A stretch of 64,000 nt of DNA from an uncultured Roseburia sp. GTDB lineage: Bacteria > Bacillota > Clostridia > Lachnospirales > Lachnospiraceae. Each line of letters starts with the position of its first letter. The first letter of the stretch is position 1. The position numbers and the translations under genes were made by a program. Below are positions 8,510 to 17,164 of the stretch, in pieces. Location: the NCBI GenBank assembly GCA_945787015.1, contig CALZGM010000005.1, positions 81,431 through 145,430 on the forward strand, read 5' to 3'. The notes under the pieces were generated by a model, which saw only the letters and a list, made by a program, of their open reading frames with translations, was not told where the DNA came from and ran no database searches.

Positions 8510-10666
8510 ATGGATAAAACAGATTATAAAAAAGAATACATGGAAAGACTGTTGGATTTTTTGGATAAACTTTTATATACAGCCTTTCTGTTAAAGAAAG
8601 AAAAGGATTTTGAAAATCTGCCCATGCGCGGTCTGGTGATCACAGAGGGAGAGGTAGATCAGGCTTTTGCTCAGATGCATGAGAGCCTTAAGATACCGGA
8701 GGATGCCATGGAACTTCTGGTGCAGAATGAGAGAGAGATTCGTGAAATAGAGAAAAAGGCAGGGGATTCCCTGCCCTTTTTTGTTCTGTGTCAGACCTTT
8801 TTACTGACTGGGCTGGAGCGGCTGGCACTGATCCTTAGCGCAGCCCCCTTTTTTAACCGTAAATACGAGAAAATTTACGGTTATCTTCAGGATCGGGTGG
8901 ATGTTTTAGAACCTACCAGAGGGCTGTGTGTTTCTCTGGCGGAATTGTTGACTGATGGCATTGAGGAGGAAATAGCAGTTTTTTTGTCTGATAGAGGCAA
9001 TCTGTATTTCATGCTGGAGGTTTCTGGCGGGGAACAAAAGGGGCTGGCTTCTGTCTGTCGGCTAAAACCCAGAGTGATAGATTTCCTGTATGGTTCCTGG
9101 GAACTGTCGGAGCGGTTGAAAAGCCGGAGTGTGATATTTAATCCTTTGGAGAAACTGGCACCTATGGAGATTCGGGAGGATTATCTGGAGCGTTTGTGCA
9201 GACTCTGGGATCATTTGTTGACAGAAAAGCATGACAATGGCATGGAGATCTCCTATATGATACTGCTGTACGGCAGAAGCGGTATTGGAAAGCAATTTTT
9301 GCTGAAACATCTGGCTGCAAAGAAGAATTTACGCTTGTTATTTTTTGATATTTCAGAGCTGATGTATGAAAAAGAAGACGTTCTGGAGAAGGTGCTTGAG
9401 GAGCTGTTTGTAGAGAGTATGCTTCAGCAGGCACAGATTGTATTGACAGGCGCAGAACTGGTACAAGAATCTGAGGAAGAGTCACATGAGAAGCGGCAGG
9501 ACCGCAGGAAGGAGATTTTTTCCTGGATAGAAAAGCATTTCTCCCTGTTTTTTCTCCTAGCGGAAGAAAAAGAAGAACAGACGGGAGATTTTCCGGGGAA
9601 GACGGTCAGTATGGAACTGCCTTCCCTGACAGCGGGCGAGAAGGTTCACTTGTGGGAAGTCTGGGGTAGGGAGTATCTGTTGCAGCAGGATGTGGATCTG
9701 GAGCAAAATGGCAATAAATATAATTTGACGCCGAAGGGCATCAAAGATGTGCTGGACACGGCAGACCTGGTGGCAGGGATGGAAGGACAGGATCACATTT
9801 CACAGGAGCATATCCGGCAGGCAGTAAAACAAAATCAGCAAAATCAGCTGGGGAGCTGTGCAACACTTATCAACAGCCGTTTTCAATGGAAGGATTTGAT
9901 TTTGGGCGAGGAACTGAAGGCGCAGATGCGTATGGTCTGTGACCAGATGAAATACAGGGCTGTGGTAGCGGAACAGTGGGGGTTTCATAAGAAAACACCC
10001 TATGGAAGAGGGCTCTCCGTTATGTTCTATGGCCCCCCGGGAACAGGAAAAACGATGGCAGCCCAGGTTATGGCTAATGAACTGGGACTGGATCTCTACC
10101 GTATTGATATTTCTCAGATGGTGAGCAAATATATCGGAGAAACTCAAAAAAATATCAGCCGTCTGTTTGAAGAGGCGAAGGATATCAACGCGATACTCTT
10201 TTTTGACGAGGCAGATTCTCTTTTTACCAAGCGTTCCGAGACCAAGGATTCTCATGACCGTAATGCAAATGCGGAGACTGCCCATTTGCTGCAAAAACTG
10301 GAGGATTATGAGGGAATTACGATTCTGGCGACCAATTATCTGAATAATATTGACGATGCCTTTAAACGTAGAATAAAATTTATGATACATATTGCGTTCC
10401 CGGAGCAGGAGGTGCGGCTGCGCCTGTGGCATTCTATTTTACCAACGGAGGTGAAATGCGAAGAGGAGCTGGATTTGGAATTCTTTGCGGAGCACTTTGA
10501 ATTGTCAGGGAGCAGCATTAAAGAAATTCTGACCAATGCAGCTTATCTGGCAGCAGCACAGCAAAGAGGTATGATGAATTGTGACCTGGTAGAGGCGGTG
10601 AAGCTAAACTACGCAAAGTATGGAAAGATTCTGACAAAGGATGATTTTGGCTATCTGAGTGTATAG
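8510..10666 (+). CDS. Two-module AAA+ ATPase, eCIS-associated type (first paralogue)
   Basis: 718 aa, cytoplasmic. The N-terminal 200 residues are helical with no obvious motif. A degenerate first ATPase module has P-loop GRSGIGKQ (255-262), where Gln replaces the usual Thr/Ser. The second module is intact: GPPGTGKT (508-515), Walker B ILFFDEAD (D566, E567), sensor LATN and the arginine-rich DAFKRRIKF. It closely resembles ATPases encoded in contractile-injection (Afp/PVC-like) clusters, where their job is not settled. A paralogue lies at 13936-15762. CTG-rich leucine codon use differs from nearby housekeeping genes, suggesting acquisition. An unrelated AAA chaperone role is the alternative. 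Confidence 0.75.
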   Translation: MDKTDYKKEYMERLLDFLDKLLYTAFLLKKEKDFENLPMRGLVITEGEVDQAFAQMHESLKIPEDAMELLVQNEREIREIEKKAGDSLPFFVLCQTFLLTGLERLALILSAAPFFNRKYEKIYGYLQDRVDVLEPTRGLCVSLAELLTDGIEEEIAVFLSDRGNLYFMLEVSGGEQKGLASVCRLKPRVIDFLYGSWELSERLKSRSVIFNPLEKLAPMEIREDYLERLCRLWDHLLTEKHDNGMEISYMILLYGRSGIGKQFLLKHLAAKKNLRLLFFDISELMYEKEDVLEKVLEELFVESMLQQAQIVLTGAELVQESEEESHEKRQDRRKEIFSWIEKHFSLFFLLAEEKEEQTGDFPGKTVSMELPSLTAGEKVHLWEVWGREYLLQQDVDLEQNGNKYNLTPKGIKDVLDTADLVAGMEGQDHISQEHIRQAVKQNQQNQLGSCATLINSRFQWKDLILGEELKAQMRMVCDQMKYRAVVAEQWGFHKKTPYGRGLSVMFYGPPGTGKTMAAQVMANELGLDLYRIDISQMVSKYIGETQKNISRLFEEAKDINAILFFDEADSLFTKRSETKDSHDRNANAETAHLLQKLEDYEGITILATNYLNNIDDAFKRRIKFMIHIAFPEQEVRLRLWHSILPTEVKCEEELDLEFFAEHFELSGSSIKEILTNAAYLAAAQQRGMMNCDLVEAVKLNYAKYGKILTKDDFGYLSV

Positions 10667-10694
10667 AATATATCGTGCGTTTGTGGAAGAAATG

Positions 10695-10703
10695 TGGTAT
10701 AAT
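10695..10703 (+). promoter_or_regulatory. Extended -10 promoter of LuxR-type gene
   Basis: TGGTATAAT (TGN-TATAAT). No good -35 hexamer is found at the right distance. It lies 29 bp after the first AAA+ gene and 51 bp before the preferred start at 10754. Confidence 0.5.
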
Positions 10704-10753
10704 GAGCGCAAGCGGGGAAAATGCAAATAAAGGGAAACAGAAAGGATACACTG

Positions 10754-11776
10754 ATGAGAAGGTCGAAACTCTGTGGGAAAAGGATGGTTTTGCCGCTGCT
10801 TGGGACTTCTTTTGAACCGGGAAATGCAGAAGAAGCAATACAGAGGATAGAGGATTCGCAACTGGCCGAAATCGCACGGGCGGAAGCTTATTATTTTTCT
10901 GCACGGGCGGAAGAATGTGTAAAGATTGTAAAAAAATATTTGTCTGATGAAGACATCATGCTGCGATTATCGGCAGACATGCTCTACACCTTTGCAAGTC
11001 TGACACTGGGAGAAGCAGTTGCGGCGCAGAAAGCAAGAGAGGATGTACACCAGTGTTTTCATAGAGCATTAAAGGATGATTGGCCAATGGAGATGAAAGC
11101 GGCTTGTGTATTTGCGCTTTATGTGACAAGTATATTTCTGCATATTCCACCTGAAAAGAATGTACCGTCTTTGGAAAGTTACCTTCCGTATCTCCCTATC
11201 GGACAGAGACTGTTTGCAGTCAATTTGTTAGCTCACGGAATGTATCTTCAGGGAGAATATGCAAAAGCACAGGGAATGGTACAATCAGCATTGCTGATGT
11301 CAGATAAGATTTATCCGATTCCAATGATTTATCTCGAATGTGTAGCAGCCATGTGCCAGATTAATCAAAAAGACCGGGAAGGTGCATTACATTCGGTTTC
11401 CTGTGCGTGGGAGATGGCGAAAAAGGATAAGCTTCTTGAGCCATTTATTGAATATCATGGATTGCTGCAGGGAGTCTTAGAAGTCTGTGTGAGAAAAAGC
11501 GAGCCGGAAAATTATAAAAAACTGGTGGATGGCGTGATTGCATTCAGCAGAGGGTGGATGAAGATTCATAATCCACAGATGCAGAAAATGGTTACGGATT
11601 TATTGACTCCGTTGGAGTTCTCCATTGCCATGCTAGCCTGCCGTGACTGGACAAATCAGGAAATCGGAGAATATCTGGGATTATCTGTAAACACAGTAAA
11701 ACATTATGTTTCCGGAATTTTAGAAAAACTGCAGATAGATAAAAGGGAAAAAATAAAAGAATTTGTAAATCAATAA
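10754..11776 (+). CDS. LuxR-family transcriptional regulator
   Basis: 340 aa from the ATG at 10754. An alternative in-frame ATG at 10721 would add 11 residues, but AAAGGA at 10742-10746 favours the later start. The N-terminal about 270 residues are helical, TPR-like, with no receiver domain. The C-terminus is a GerE/LuxR helix-turn-helix (about 280-340: LTPLEFSIAML, NQEIGEYLGLSVNTVKHYVSGILEKL). It resembles the C-terminal half of MalT-type regulators without the ATPase. It has its own promoter and a strong terminator, and codon use closer to the housekeeping genes than to the AAA+ genes. The target is unknown; the neighbouring island is the obvious candidate. Confidence 0.85.
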   Translation: MRRSKLCGKRMVLPLLGTSFEPGNAEEAIQRIEDSQLAEIARAEAYYFSARAEECVKIVKKYLSDEDIMLRLSADMLYTFASLTLGEAVAAQKAREDVHQCFHRALKDDWPMEMKAACVFALYVTSIFLHIPPEKNVPSLESYLPYLPIGQRLFAVNLLAHGMYLQGEYAKAQGMVQSALLMSDKIYPIPMIYLECVAAMCQINQKDREGALHSVSCAWEMAKKDKLLEPFIEYHGLLQGVLEVCVRKSEPENYKKLVDGVIAFSRGWMKIHNPQMQKMVTDLLTPLEFSIAMLACRDWTNQEIGEYLGLSVNTVKHYVSGILEKLQIDKREKIKEFVNQ

Positions 11777-11801
11777 GGAATATGATACGAGGGATACCAA
11801 G

Positions 11802-11843
11802 GTGCCTGCTCCACGACGCAGAAAGTGGAACAGGCACTTTTTT
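11802..11843 (+). terminator. Terminator of LuxR-type gene
   Basis: A 13-bp stem (11802-11814 with 11825-11837, one mismatch) is followed by T6. It isolates the regulator from the downstream unit. The rest of the gap up to 11969 shows no clear promoter, only a TTGATA at 11878. Confidence 0.92.
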
Positions 11844-11969
11844 ACTGTAAAACGGGCATGTGAAAGGGGGAAAAAAATTGATAGAATTTTATAAAAAGAA
11901 GTAGATTTCTGTAAGCAAAAGCCTCAGTATGGAAAACTGATTTGAGGGATGAAAGAGAGTTGATCTATA

Positions 11970-13931
11970 ATGCTAAAAAATCAACATAAATTACTGGAAG
12001 CCAAAATACAAATACCGGATGAACAGAATGATTATCAGAGGCGGGAAAAGTTGCTCCTAGAGCTTGAGGCGGAACCGATGAAGCTGGTGATACTGCATGC
12101 CACGATTGGATATGGAAAGACAGTTCTGTTGTCCCAGTATGTAAAAAGGCCTGATACAATATGTGCCTGGTATCATCTGGATTCCATGGATAATGATATA
12201 AATACCTTTGTGCAGTATCTGGTATTTTCTCTGCAGAGAGCACTGGGAGACTTTGTGTTTGAGGTGGAATCCTACCTGGAACCGGAGGCAGTTCCAATTC
12301 CTTTGATGTTCCGGGAATTGGTGATGGAACTGAATGACTATTTGGGAGGAATGCCGGAGCGGAAGCTGTTTCTGGTGCTGGATGATTTTCAGACGTTGAA
12401 TAATCCGGAGATTTTTTCACTGTTGGAGGAACTTTTGGATCACACAGGCAATCAGGTTAGGCTCTTAGTTGCTACCAAGAGTACAGTGCCGGATTTCTTG
12501 ACGAAGTATGTGATGCGCGGGACGGGAAAGGTTCTGGATTCTCGAAAGTTAAGCTTTATGGAGGAGGAAGCTTACTGTGTGCTGGAACGTGTGTTGTCTA
12601 AAAAAGAGGCTGACGAATATACGGATGTCATATGGAAGAATATGGAGGGGTGGCCTGCAGGTATCATGTTTGCTGCATTATACATCAGACAACTGGGAAA
12701 TCAGGTTTCCAAAGTAGATTGGGAACACATCTGTCAGGAATCTATGGTGCAGAATTACATTGCGCATGAGCTTTTCAAGAAACTTCCCTATGATATTCAG
12801 AATTTTCTCCTGAAGACTTCGTTTTGCGATGAGCTGCAGCCGGAGCTGTGTAATGCAATATGTGGGATTAGGAATGCAGGTGGAATTTTAAAATATCTGC
12901 TGCAGGAAAACATGTTTATTCTGCATATGGGAGACCGGAAAGATAGTTACCGCTATCATTCTATCTTCCGCAGCTTTTTGATGACTCAGGCTGGAGAAGA
13001 ATTGGGAAAGGAAGTCTATGAGAATCTGGCAGAATATTACATGAAGCACCAGAATCCGGCGGTGGCAAGCCGGTATGCGTATAAAGCAGGAAATGAAGAA
13101 CTTTTGACACTTTTGGGGGAATCTGTCTCGGATGGAGTGCTTGAAACGGTAAAGCCTTGTGAGAATCAAAAACTTCTGTCTGTGTCCTGTTTTGGAAAGT
13201 TTCGTGTGAAACTTTTACCGAAAGGAAAAGAGATTTCCTGGCGGACCAGAAAGGCAATGGAGCTTTTTGCTTATCTGGTGGATTTGGAAGGAAAGCCGGT
13301 GGAACGAAGGGTTCTTTTGGAACAATTGTGGCCGGAGGATATGCCGAATAACGCGGTTGCCATGCTTCACAATATGATTTACAGCATCCGAAAGGAATTG
13401 AGTGACTGTCCTGGATTGGAGAGGGTGATTCAATACAGGAACAGGCAATATTATCTGGATATGTCTCTGGTTGAGAGTGATCTTGCAAGTAAAAAGCAGA
13501 TTTGTGAGTTGGCGGAACAGGGAAATGTGGAAGAACTCCTAAAATGCAGGGAGCAGGTGGTGAATTTTTGGGGTGTGTATCTGGAGGAAGTGGATGGATC
13601 ATGGTGTGCGTCGCGCAGGGCATATTTTGAACGCACTTATGGAAAGGTGTGCCGGCTTTTGGCGGGATATGCAGAAAAGGAGAAAGACTATGAGCTTGCT
13701 GTGCGTCTTTGGAGAGCTTATATGGAAGCGGACAGATACTCAGAAGAAGCGGTTGCCGGCTTGATTCGTGCTTATGGAGGACTGGGGGAACGGAAACAGG
13801 TGAAAAAGGTATTTGAGACTGCAAAGAAGCTTTTTTTAGAGGAACTTGGTCTGGAACTTGGCAGTGAGGTTTTGCAAGCGTACGAAGAAGGTATGGGTAA
13901 AATGCAGAAAAAACGGGAAAAGACGGGGTGA
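11970..13931 (+). CDS. STAND-type NTPase fused to SARP/BTAD transcriptional activator
   Basis: 653 aa. An N-terminal MalT-like NTPase has the P-loop region HATIGYGKT (43-51) and Walker B LFLVLDDF (about 124-131), followed by a helical region. The C-terminal part has an OmpR-type winged helix (about 393-485, SCFGKFRVKL, TRKAMELFAYLV, LLEQLWPED) and a BTAD helical domain (about 490-640, ending FLEELGLELGSEV). This layout belongs to signal-gated activators that assemble on ligand and ATP. The second AAA+ gene begins 5 bp after its stop, so it is probably co-expressed with that ATPase and may control the toxin genes. The ligand is unknown. Confidence 0.88.
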   Translation: MLKNQHKLLEAKIQIPDEQNDYQRREKLLLELEAEPMKLVILHATIGYGKTVLLSQYVKRPDTICAWYHLDSMDNDINTFVQYLVFSLQRALGDFVFEVESYLEPEAVPIPLMFRELVMELNDYLGGMPERKLFLVLDDFQTLNNPEIFSLLEELLDHTGNQVRLLVATKSTVPDFLTKYVMRGTGKVLDSRKLSFMEEEAYCVLERVLSKKEADEYTDVIWKNMEGWPAGIMFAALYIRQLGNQVSKVDWEHICQESMVQNYIAHELFKKLPYDIQNFLLKTSFCDELQPELCNAICGIRNAGGILKYLLQENMFILHMGDRKDSYRYHSIFRSFLMTQAGEELGKEVYENLAEYYMKHQNPAVASRYAYKAGNEELLTLLGESVSDGVLETVKPCENQKLLSVSCFGKFRVKLLPKGKEISWRTRKAMELFAYLVDLEGKPVERRVLLEQLWPEDMPNNAVAMLHNMIYSIRKELSDCPGLERVIQYRNRQYYLDMSLVESDLASKKQICELAEQGNVEELLKCREQVVNFWGVYLEEVDGSWCASRRAYFERTYGKVCRLLAGYAEKEKDYELAVRLWRAYMEADRYSEEAVAGLIRAYGGLGERKQVKKVFETAKKLFLEELGLELGSEVLQAYEEGMGKMQKKREKTG

Positions 13932-13935
13932 GAGA

Positions 13936-15762
13936 TTGGAGCAAAAAAGGTTTGAACCGTTGGAATACCTTGTGAAGGTATTTGGATTGGATGATTTTGA
14001 GAGGTATTGCATAGAAGCTGTTTGGGAGCAACCCGGAAAGACCCCAAAAGAACTTGCCGGCGAATATGCCAAAGTGCAGGATGCAGAGCAGTATTTTTGG
14101 CCGGAGAGTACTTTAATGCGCTATTTTTTCTTTTGGCAGGGGGACAAAAATAATCGCTGCTTAGGTTTGGATGAGAGGATGGCTGTTTTTTTGCAGGGGG
14201 ATCTGAAAGGATATGCCCCCTATTCCTTGTTGTGGGAACGTGTAGATCCTTTTGAAGAAAAAAGAGATTTAATCGGAGAAGGACCGGTGCCGGTGATGGA
14301 GCGCTTTTTAGCGGAAGCGCCATCAAACAGGCCGGTCTGGTTTCATTTATATGGAAATAGAGGAAGTGGAAGAAAAAGTCGGATACTGGAATTTTGCAGA
14401 ATCAAGGGGCGCTCCCTTCTGATTCTGGATGGTCGGATTCTGGAAGAGGAGAATCAGGAACTTTTGGGGGCTGCTCTGCGAGAGTGCCGGATCTATGGGG
14501 CGTGGCTTATGATTCGGAATTTGTCGGGAAACTGGTTTATTCCTTCTTTGCATCGGGAAAAGCTGTTTGACTGGATGGGAGAGGAAGCTGGCGTAATCTT
14601 TACCGTCGGGGAAGAATCCTTACAGCTTGAAGGGTATACGGAAGCCTTTTCATGGTTGGAACTGGAACTGCCACTGCCGGATTATGCAGAAAGTTGCCGA
14701 CTTTGGAAGCGTGCCTTTGACGAACTTCCCAAAGAGAAAATGCCCGGAGAGGACTCTTTCGAAGGAAAAGGCTTCCATGGACTTTGCCCGGAGGAATGGG
14801 CGAATAAATTTGTCTTTACGCCGGGACAGATTAAAGAAGCGGTTAGCCAGGCCCTTAGGTGTGCCAGGTCAGAGGGACGAAGTGCGCCGGAGAGAACAGA
14901 TCTGCAAAGGGGATGTTATCATCTGCTGCGTGGCGGCATGGGAAAACGGGCGATACGGATTCCTGCCAATTATACCTGGGAGGAATTGGTTTTACCGACC
15001 TTGCAGAAGCAGAAGCTTCGGGATGCCTGTAATCAGGCAGCATGCCGAAAATGGGTGTATGAGAACTGGGGATTTGATAAAAAGATTGCCTACGGAAAAG
15101 GAATTTCCGTGGTGCTTGCAGGACCGCCTGGAACCGGCAAAACCATGGCAGCACAGGTGATGGCTTCCGAGTTGTGTCTGGATTTGTATCGCATCGAGCT
15201 CCCTGCGGTGGTAAGCAAGTATATCGGCGAGACAGAGAAAAATCTGGAGGAAATTTTTGAACAGGCGAAAAAAAGTCAGGTTATCCTCCTTTTTGATGAG
15301 GCGGATGTTCTCTTTTCCAAACGGACAGAGATTCGGGATTCCAATGACAAGTACAGCAATATGGAGGCGGCATTCCTATTACAGAAAATGGAGGAATATG
15401 AGGGAATTACCGTATTGGCCACCAATTTCCTGCAGAACTTTGATGAAGCATTTAAGCGCCGTATGAAGTTTATTATTGACTTTCCCTTTCCGGATATTGC
15501 ACAGCGTCTTCAGATATGGAAGCAAGTATTCCCGAAGGAAACACCGATAGAGGAAGAACTGGATTATGAGTTTCTGGCGCAGAGTTTTGAATTATCCGGC
15601 AGCAATATCAAGAATGTAGCGTTGCATGCAGCTTTTCTTGCGGCAGCGGAAAATTGCAGGGTAGGTATGCGCCAAATTGTGGCAGGAGTCCGCAATGAAT
15701 TTATAAAGAGCGGGAAGACGCTGACAAAGGAACAACTGGGACAATACTATATGCTGCTCTAA
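13936..15762 (+). CDS. Two-module AAA+ ATPase, eCIS-associated type (second paralogue)
   Basis: 608 aa from a TTG start at 13936 preceded by GGGGTGAG, 5 bp after the regulator's stop; the frame is open further upstream but only inside the previous gene. N-terminal region about 1-125; degenerate first P-loop GNRGSGRKS (140-148) with an extra residue; intact second module GPPGTGKT (396-403), Walker B LLFDEAD (D454, E455), LATN and EAFKRRMKF. It shares long stretches with the first paralogue, such as KTMAAQVMA and VSKYIGET. It precedes the toxin genes by 87 bp with only a weak intervening promoter, suggesting a common transcript. A role in handling or loading the toxins is inference. Confidence 0.75.
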   Translation: MEQKRFEPLEYLVKVFGLDDFERYCIEAVWEQPGKTPKELAGEYAKVQDAEQYFWPESTLMRYFFFWQGDKNNRCLGLDERMAVFLQGDLKGYAPYSLLWERVDPFEEKRDLIGEGPVPVMERFLAEAPSNRPVWFHLYGNRGSGRKSRILEFCRIKGRSLLILDGRILEEENQELLGAALRECRIYGAWLMIRNLSGNWFIPSLHREKLFDWMGEEAGVIFTVGEESLQLEGYTEAFSWLELELPLPDYAESCRLWKRAFDELPKEKMPGEDSFEGKGFHGLCPEEWANKFVFTPGQIKEAVSQALRCARSEGRSAPERTDLQRGCYHLLRGGMGKRAIRIPANYTWEELVLPTLQKQKLRDACNQAACRKWVYENWGFDKKIAYGKGISVVLAGPPGTGKTMAAQVMASELCLDLYRIELPAVVSKYIGETEKNLEEIFEQAKKSQVILLFDEADVLFSKRTEIRDSNDKYSNMEAAFLLQKMEEYEGITVLATNFLQNFDEAFKRRMKFIIDFPFPDIAQRLQIWKQVFPKETPIEEELDYEFLAQSFELSGSNIKNVALHAAFLAAAENCRVGMRQIVAGVRNEFIKSGKTLTKEQLGQYYMLL

Positions 15763-15849
15763 AAACATTATGTATAGCAAATTGTATAGAGTAGAACAGT
15801 ATCATAGAAGTAATAAAGGCAGGAATCTCCAAAAAGGAGGAGCATATAT

Positions 15850-17100
15850 ATGGGAGGCTATGCGTCAAAACTTAAGGGAAAGATTAAATCGAAATGGAAG
15901 GCAAAATTCGGTTCGGGTTCTAAGCCGGTGGAACAGAGTGCTTTGAGTAGAAAGACGGATGTGTCTCGTTCAAATGAGCAAATATTGAAAGAACTGCAGT
16001 CTAGGCAGGGGAATGCTGCTGAACCGACTAGTGAAAATGAGGAATTCAATCGAGGATCGATAACGGGAGCTAAAGTCATCAAAGGAGATTCTTTTCTGAA
16101 TTCTTTTAAAGAAGATCATATTCCGCAATTTGAGAATGACGAAACCTCGGATGATGCAGGGAATGGCTGGAAGAGGGCAAAGCCGACCATTAATCAGGAT
16201 ATAGGAAAAAAAATGGCAGCAGATGCAGATTTTACAAAAGAGCAATTACAAGAAGTAGAGAACGAGGAAACAAAGAGATTTAATGCAGCACACCTGGATG
16301 AATTTTTAAGAGAGCATATAGGAGTCGAGGCTTATCAGAAATACTCGACGAACTACTATTATACGATTATGAATAATTTGGCACGTAACCTTGAGCTACC
16401 GAAGATGATTAAGGTTAAGCGTGATCTTGTGCTACCTGTGACGGAGGAAGCTGTAAAAGATGCGAAGAAAGCTTTACAGGCCATGTCTGAGGATATGAAG
16501 GAAGGTCTCTTTTCCCAATTGGAAGAGGATAGAACTGTATATCGAGGTGTAGGTAGCGATTATATCGGTTACCTGCGTAAGCAGTTTGGAATTGGAGATG
16601 AGGTGACAGGGGAAGAGCTGAATCGCAAGCTAAAGGGAAATGTCTATTTTGACAGGGCCTTTACAAGTACCTCCCTGAATCCGAATGTGGCGGGGTCTTT
16701 TGCAAAGAATAACATTAAGAAGGACGGGAAGAAAGAAGCCACAATCATACAAATCCGCGCCCCCAAGGGATTGAGAGCGAAATATATCGCTCCAATCAGC
16801 GCTTATAAAACGGAAGATGAACTTTTGGTAGACCAGAATACACCACTTAGAATTCTTGATGTGAAGATGACGGTGGATCCCAAAACCAAAATCACATACA
16901 GACTTGTGAGAGCAGAGTTTCTGAGCTCTTTTATAGGAGAACATCGGGCCAGAATGTCGAATGATTATGGTTTACAGGAGGAGAAAAGCAATCATTTGAA
17001 AAAACAAGGCCCAATTCCCCAGGTGAATAGGAGATTATCATCCGGGGAGGGAAGCGGGCCTGGAACACTGATTAAAGTGGCTGAGAGAAAAGTGAAGTAA
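15850..17100 (+). CDS. ADP-ribosyltransferase toxin-like protein 1 (R-STS-ExE class)
   Basis: 416 aa. A short Lys/Arg-rich amphipathic N-terminus (1-25) and a low-complexity polar region (26-110) precede an ADP-ribosyltransferase domain (about 145-355) of the C2/C3/VIP2 exoenzyme class. Catalytic elements are intact: Arg232 in TVYRGVG, STS at 273-275 and E322-D-E324 in EDELLVD. No Sec signal peptide is seen, so export by a conventional route is unlikely. The tail contains KKQGPIPQV and SSGEGS, also found in the second copy. The ATG follows AAAGGAGGAGC. It is likely an effector; the target protein cannot be predicted. Confidence 0.82.
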   Translation: MGGYASKLKGKIKSKWKAKFGSGSKPVEQSALSRKTDVSRSNEQILKELQSRQGNAAEPTSENEEFNRGSITGAKVIKGDSFLNSFKEDHIPQFENDETSDDAGNGWKRAKPTINQDIGKKMAADADFTKEQLQEVENEETKRFNAAHLDEFLREHIGVEAYQKYSTNYYYTIMNNLARNLELPKMIKVKRDLVLPVTEEAVKDAKKALQAMSEDMKEGLFSQLEEDRTVYRGVGSDYIGYLRKQFGIGDEVTGEELNRKLKGNVYFDRAFTSTSLNPNVAGSFAKNNIKKDGKKEATIIQIRAPKGLRAKYIAPISAYKTEDELLVDQNTPLRILDVKMTVDPKTKITYRLVRAEFLSSFIGEHRARMSNDYGLQEEKSNHLKKQGPIPQVNRRLSSGEGSGPGTLIKVAERKVK

Positions 17101-17164
17101 TATGAAATATGGGGAAAGTTTACAGGAGTCCCCCAAAAAGGAGCATGTATATGGGAGGTTATAA
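17098..17164 (+). pseudogene. Decayed copy of the 260-residue gene between the two toxin genes
   Basis: After the ART1 stop the sequence TAATATGAAATATG mirrors TAATTTGAAATATG after the ART2 stop, where the 260-residue gene starts. Three codons later the remnant reads in frame into GAAAGTTTACAGGAGTC (17114-17130), a 17-bp exact match to codons 121-126 of the intact gene (18640-18656), giving ESLQESP. The junction lies at a GGAAA microhomology. This fits an internal deletion that removed about 117 codons. The remnant then stops at 17164 inside ART2. Confidence 0.65.

Noticed and set aside
12961-14326. Long minus-strand ORFs (up to 356 codons) opposite the BTAD regulator and second AAA+ gene
   Set aside because: They are Pro/Ser/His-rich shadows of Glu/Lys/Gly-rich coding sequence, with no domain or ribosome site.
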